64,000 bases of DNA. Source: Desulfovibrio sp. Lineage in GTDB: Bacteria > Desulfobacterota > Desulfovibrionia > Desulfovibrionales > Desulfovibrionaceae. The stretch spans positions 1-64,000 of the forward strand of contig JAITHT010000087.1 in assembly GCA_031279825.1 (NCBI GenBank), given 5' to 3'. The notes under the pieces were generated by a model. The model saw nothing but the letters and a program-made list of their open reading frames with translations. It ran no database searches and had not been told where the DNA came from. The translations under genes and the position numbers were made by a program. Positions 61,075 to 64,000 of the stretch are shown here, one piece after another; position 1 is the stretch's first letter; the number at the start of each line of letters is the position of its first letter.

Positions 61075-62427
61075 ATGAATATACGACTTTTTGGAACAGA
61101 CGGAATGCGCGGCCGGGTAAACCAATTCCCCATGCAGCCTGATACTGCGTTGCGTCTGGGACTGGCCGCGGGCAGCTATTTTCGTACCGGCAACCGGCGT
61201 CATCGAGTGGTTATAGGTAAAGACACCCGCCTGTCCGGCTATATTTATGAAAACGCCCTGACGGCCGGGTTATGCGCCACGGGCATAGACGTATTTTTGG
61301 TCGGCCCCTTGCCTACGCCGGCCATCGCGTTTCTGACCGCCAATATGCGCGCGGACTTCGGCATAGTCATCTCGGCTTCTCACAATCCCTCCCATGACAA
61401 CGGGATTAAATTCTTTGACGCTCAAGGATTCAAGCTCCAGGATCGGGTGGAGGACATCATTTCCGACATGGTGATTGATTCTTCCTGGGAGTGGGATTAT
61501 CCCGCTCCGGATAAAGTAGGCCGGGCTTTCAAAATAGACGATGCTCCGGGCCGCTACATTGTTTCCATCAAAAACAGTTTCCCCTCGAACCTCACCTTGG
61601 ACGGCCTGCGTGTCGTTCTTGACTGCGCGAACGGCGCCAACTACAAGGTCGCTCCTATGGCGCTCAAGGAACTGGGAGCCGATGTTGTCGTCATGAACGC
61701 CGAACCCACCGGACTGAACATCAATTACCAGTGCGGCTCTCTCTTTCCGGAAGCGGTGGCCGACAAAGTAAGGGAAACTCGCGCCGATATAGGCCTTGCC
61801 CTCGACGGCGACGCCGATCGTCTGATTGTCGTGGATGAATGTGGCGAAACGCTTGACGGCGATCAACTCATGGCCATTTGCGCTCTCGATCTCCTGGAAA
61901 AAAGCGCTCTGCCGAATAGCTTACTGGTAAGTACGGTGATGAGCAATATGGCTCTGGAAGTGTTCATGCGGGAGCACGGCGGCAGGCTGATACGCACCCA
62001 GGTGGGAGATCGCTATGTGGCGGAAGCTATGCGAGAGCACGGCGCCGCCCTGGGAGGAGAGCAGTCCGGACACCTTATTTTCATGGACTACGGCACCACC
62101 GGCGACGGGCTTCTGGCCGCCTTGCAACTTTTACGCATCATGCGGGAAAAAAATAAACCTATTTCCGAACTGGCTAAGCTGTTGCGTCTTTTCCCGCAAA
62201 CTCTTATAAATATATCAGTAAAAAATAAACGTCCCTTTGAGGAAATCCCGGAAATTCTGGCTGTAAAAGATGCCGCTGAATCTGAATTGCATGGACGCGG
62301 CAGAGTGTTGCTCCGTTATTCGGGCACAGAGCCTCTTGCCCGGATAATGGTGGAAGGCGAAGACGATATGCAGGTGGAACGCCTGGCCCTCATGATTGCG
62401 GAAACCATCAAGCACGTGCTGGGCTAA
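61075..62427 (+). CDS. glmM: Phosphoglucosamine mutase
   Basis: [52 protein letters not shown]. Confidence 0.96.
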   Translation: MNIRLFGTDGMRGRVNQFPMQPDTALRLGLAAGSYFRTGNRRHRVVIGKDTRLSGYIYENALTAGLCATGIDVFLVGPLPTPAIAFLTANMRADFGIVISASHNPSHDNGIKFFDAQGFKLQDRVEDIISDMVIDSSWEWDYPAPDKVGRAFKIDDAPGRYIVSIKNSFPSNLTLDGLRVVLDCANGANYKVAPMALKELGADVVVMNAEPTGLNINYQCGSLFPEAVADKVRETRADIGLALDGDADRLIVVDECGETLDGDQLMAICALDLLEKSALPNSLLVSTVMSNMALEVFMREHGGRLIRTQVGDRYVAEAMREHGAALGGEQSGHLIFMDYGTTGDGLLAALQLLRIMREKNKPISELAKLLRLFPQTLINISVKNKRPFEEIPEILAVKDAAESELHGRGRVLLRYSGTEPLARIMVEGEDDMQVERLALMIAETIKHVLG

Positions 62428-62484
62428 ACCACCGGTTTCCGGGTATCCTTTGTGTACGCCTTTACATTGGGAGTACAGTGAGTG

Positions 62485-62626
62485 GAAGTCATTTCATAAT
62501 TCACTATGAAATGACTTCTAACGCCGGCCGAATGGCCGGCGCGCCGCCACAAGCGGCGTGCGCAAGCCGAAAACCGCGTTTTTCGGCGAAGCGATCCTCA
62601 TAAATAGGCCATTGACCTATGTATGA
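62485..62626. repeat. Element C multi-hairpin repeat between glmM and galU
   Basis: GAAGTCATTTCATA-attcac... 14 bp stem; CGCCGGCC-gaat-GGCCGGCG; CGCCGC...GCGGCG; AAGCCGAAAA..TTTTTCGGC; GCGATCC; TCATAaATAGG...CCTATgTATGA. Confidence 0.72.
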
Positions 62627-62703
62627 AATCACTTGTAGTTCGTATTCATCGTATCTGCGGCAGGTTTTTTGTCCAACGGTTTAACCTCCCCAAAGGGGGC
62701 CTA

Positions 62704-63576
62704 ATGAATATTCGCAAGGTAATTATCCCCGTCGCCGGCTGGGGAACCCGTTCGTTGCCGGCCACAAAAAATATTCCCAAGGAAATGCTGCCCGTCTACA
62801 ATAAGCCGGCGGTGCAGTATGTTGTGGAAGAAGCCATTAATTCTGGAATCAACGATGTAATCTTCATAACCAACAGAGACAAAAGTTCTATTGAAGATCA
62901 CTTCGACTACAACCTGCAACTTGAGGCCGTGCTTGAACGCGCGGGCAAACAGGAGCAACTGGCACTGATCCGGCAGGTGGCTGAAATGGCCAACTGCATA
63001 TCGATCCGCCAGAAAAAGCAACTGGGGCTCGGCCATGCCGTGCTCTGCGCCAAAGATGTGGTGAGGGCGGACGACGGTTTCGCCGTCATGGTGGGAGACG
63101 ATCTGCTGTTCGGCATGAATCCCGGCATCCAGCAACTGATAAACGTGGCCGCGAGCGAACGCCTGCCCGTCATTGGCGTTATGGAGGTGCCGCAGGAACG
63201 GGTTAACCGCTACGGCATCATTTCCGGCGAAGAAGTTTCTCCCGGCATTTACCGGGTGCACAAATTGGTGGAAAAGCCCAAGGTCAACGAAGCGCCCTCC
63301 CGTCTTGCCATCATCGGTCGCTACGTGTTGACCCCTGAAATTTTCGGCCACCTGGAAAAGATACAGCCCGGGCATGGAGGTGAAATTCAACTGACCGACG
63401 CCCTGCAATGCCAAGCTGACGGCAAGGGCCTTCTGGCCGTGAAAATCCGCGGCATGCGTTTTGATACGGGCGATTGGGCCGAATACCTCACGGCCAATAT
63501 TTACTTCGCCCTGCAGGAGGAAGAACTGCGCTACGACCTGATACGCCACCTCAAACCGTTGTTGCCCTGGGATTAA
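62704..63576 (+). CDS. galU: UTP-glucose-1-phosphate uridylyltransferase
   Basis: IRKVIIPVAGWGTRSLPATKNIPKEMLPVYNKPAVQYVVEEA. Confidence 0.96.
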   Translation: MNIRKVIIPVAGWGTRSLPATKNIPKEMLPVYNKPAVQYVVEEAINSGINDVIFITNRDKSSIEDHFDYNLQLEAVLERAGKQEQLALIRQVAEMANCISIRQKKQLGLGHAVLCAKDVVRADDGFAVMVGDDLLFGMNPGIQQLINVAASERLPVIGVMEVPQERVNRYGIISGEEVSPGIYRVHKLVEKPKVNEAPSRLAIIGRYVLTPEIFGHLEKIQPGHGGEIQLTDALQCQADGKGLLAVKIRGMRFDTGDWAEYLTANIYFALQEEELRYDLIRHLKPLLPWD

Positions 63577-63708
63577 AGAGCCGTATCGTATTTTAATGTA
63601 CATTTTAGGCACTGAACTCATTATTTCCGGGGGAGCGCCGCCCTAAAAGCACCTCCGGCAAGGGGGGGTAATGTCCCTTGCCGGGGGAGGGGCTCCGCCT
63701 CCGCCGGA

Positions 63709-63834
63709 ACATTTTCACTTTGAAAAGGATCCGGCAACCGATAGCGTAAACGTCGATTGCGTGCACGAGGAGTAGGCGAAATTTATTTTCGCCGAGGGCG
63801 ACGAGTGCAACGTTTCAAAGTTAATCTGCTCTAG
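63709..63834 (+). repeat. Element A, copy at 63.7 kb
   Basis: acattttcactttgaaaaggatccggcaaccgatagcg...gcgaaatttattttcgccgagggcgacgagtgcaacgtttcaaagttaatctgctctag. Confidence 0.86.
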
Positions 63835-63900
63835 GGCATGTTAACGCTATGCCTTTTTGCCCTCTGGCTGCGTCAGATTGTGTCTGCCATCTCGGTCAAA
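63831..63900 (+). repeat. Element B, truncated copy
   Basis: ctagggcatgttaacgctatgcctttttgccctctggctgcgtcagattgtgtctgccatctcggtcaaa matches 4884-4953 nearly exactly. Confidence 0.82.
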
Positions 63901-63912
63901 CTAGTATGGTGT

Positions 63913-64000
63913 CTCAGAAATTTGCTTACAAATTTCTGAGAAGATCGCAAGCCGAAAAACGTGATTTTCGGCTTGCTCCCGCCGCCTGCGGCGGCGCGCC
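63913..64000. repeat. Element C, inverted copy running off the window end
   Basis: CTCAGAAATTTG-ctta-CAAATTTCTGAG; GATCGC; GCAAGCCGAAAA-acgtga-TTTTCGGCTTGC; CCGCCGCCTGCGGCGGCG. Confidence 0.7.

Noticed and set aside
1-64000. CRISPR array
   Set aside because: Repeats are dispersed and unique in position; no regular short repeat-spacer array and no cas genes.

Overview
The 64 kb window is almost entirely core chromosome from a bacterium that looks like a Desulfovibrionaceae-type deltaproteobacterium. That lineage call is an inference from gene content and order; no search was run. About 44 protein-coding genes can be supported: cydAB, rubrerythrin, DsbA-like, azlCD, a four-gene polyamine cluster (speA / carboxyspermidine dehydrogenase / carboxyspermidine decarboxylase / agmatinase), an orphan motA, xseA-M23-xseB-ispA-dxs, lysS-lolCE-lolD-bamA, ubiX, Smr, hypAB, AMIN, hydantoinase-like, HDAC-like, fabH, hslU, a 3'-5' exonuclease, gcvH-gcvPA-gcvPB-priA, Sel1, rhomboid-hemW, a HerA/DUF853 ATPase, a phenylacetate-CoA ligase-like gene, rlmN, DUF695/RraB, and ftsH-folP-cdaA-ybbR-glmM-galU. 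I found no CRISPR array, tRNA, rRNA, prophage or defence island. The unusual signal is between the genes. Several miniature repeat families occur there: (A) a ~125 bp hairpin-rich element with imperfect inverted ends and CTAG/YTAR borders, at least 6 substantial copies plus fragments; (B) a ~107-150 bp element with GTTAACRCTAT ends, 3 copies, each directly abutting an A copy; (C) a multi-hairpin element whose outer stems differ in sequence between copies yet stay perfectly self-complementary; (D) a 133-135 bp MITE, 2 copies, with perfect 10 bp inverted ends and clean 9 bp target duplications; and internally deleted IS5-type and IS4-type remnants. Four genes have TAG stop codons lying exactly inside the YTAR border of such an element. 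All statements come from manual reading; no database or folding computation was possible.
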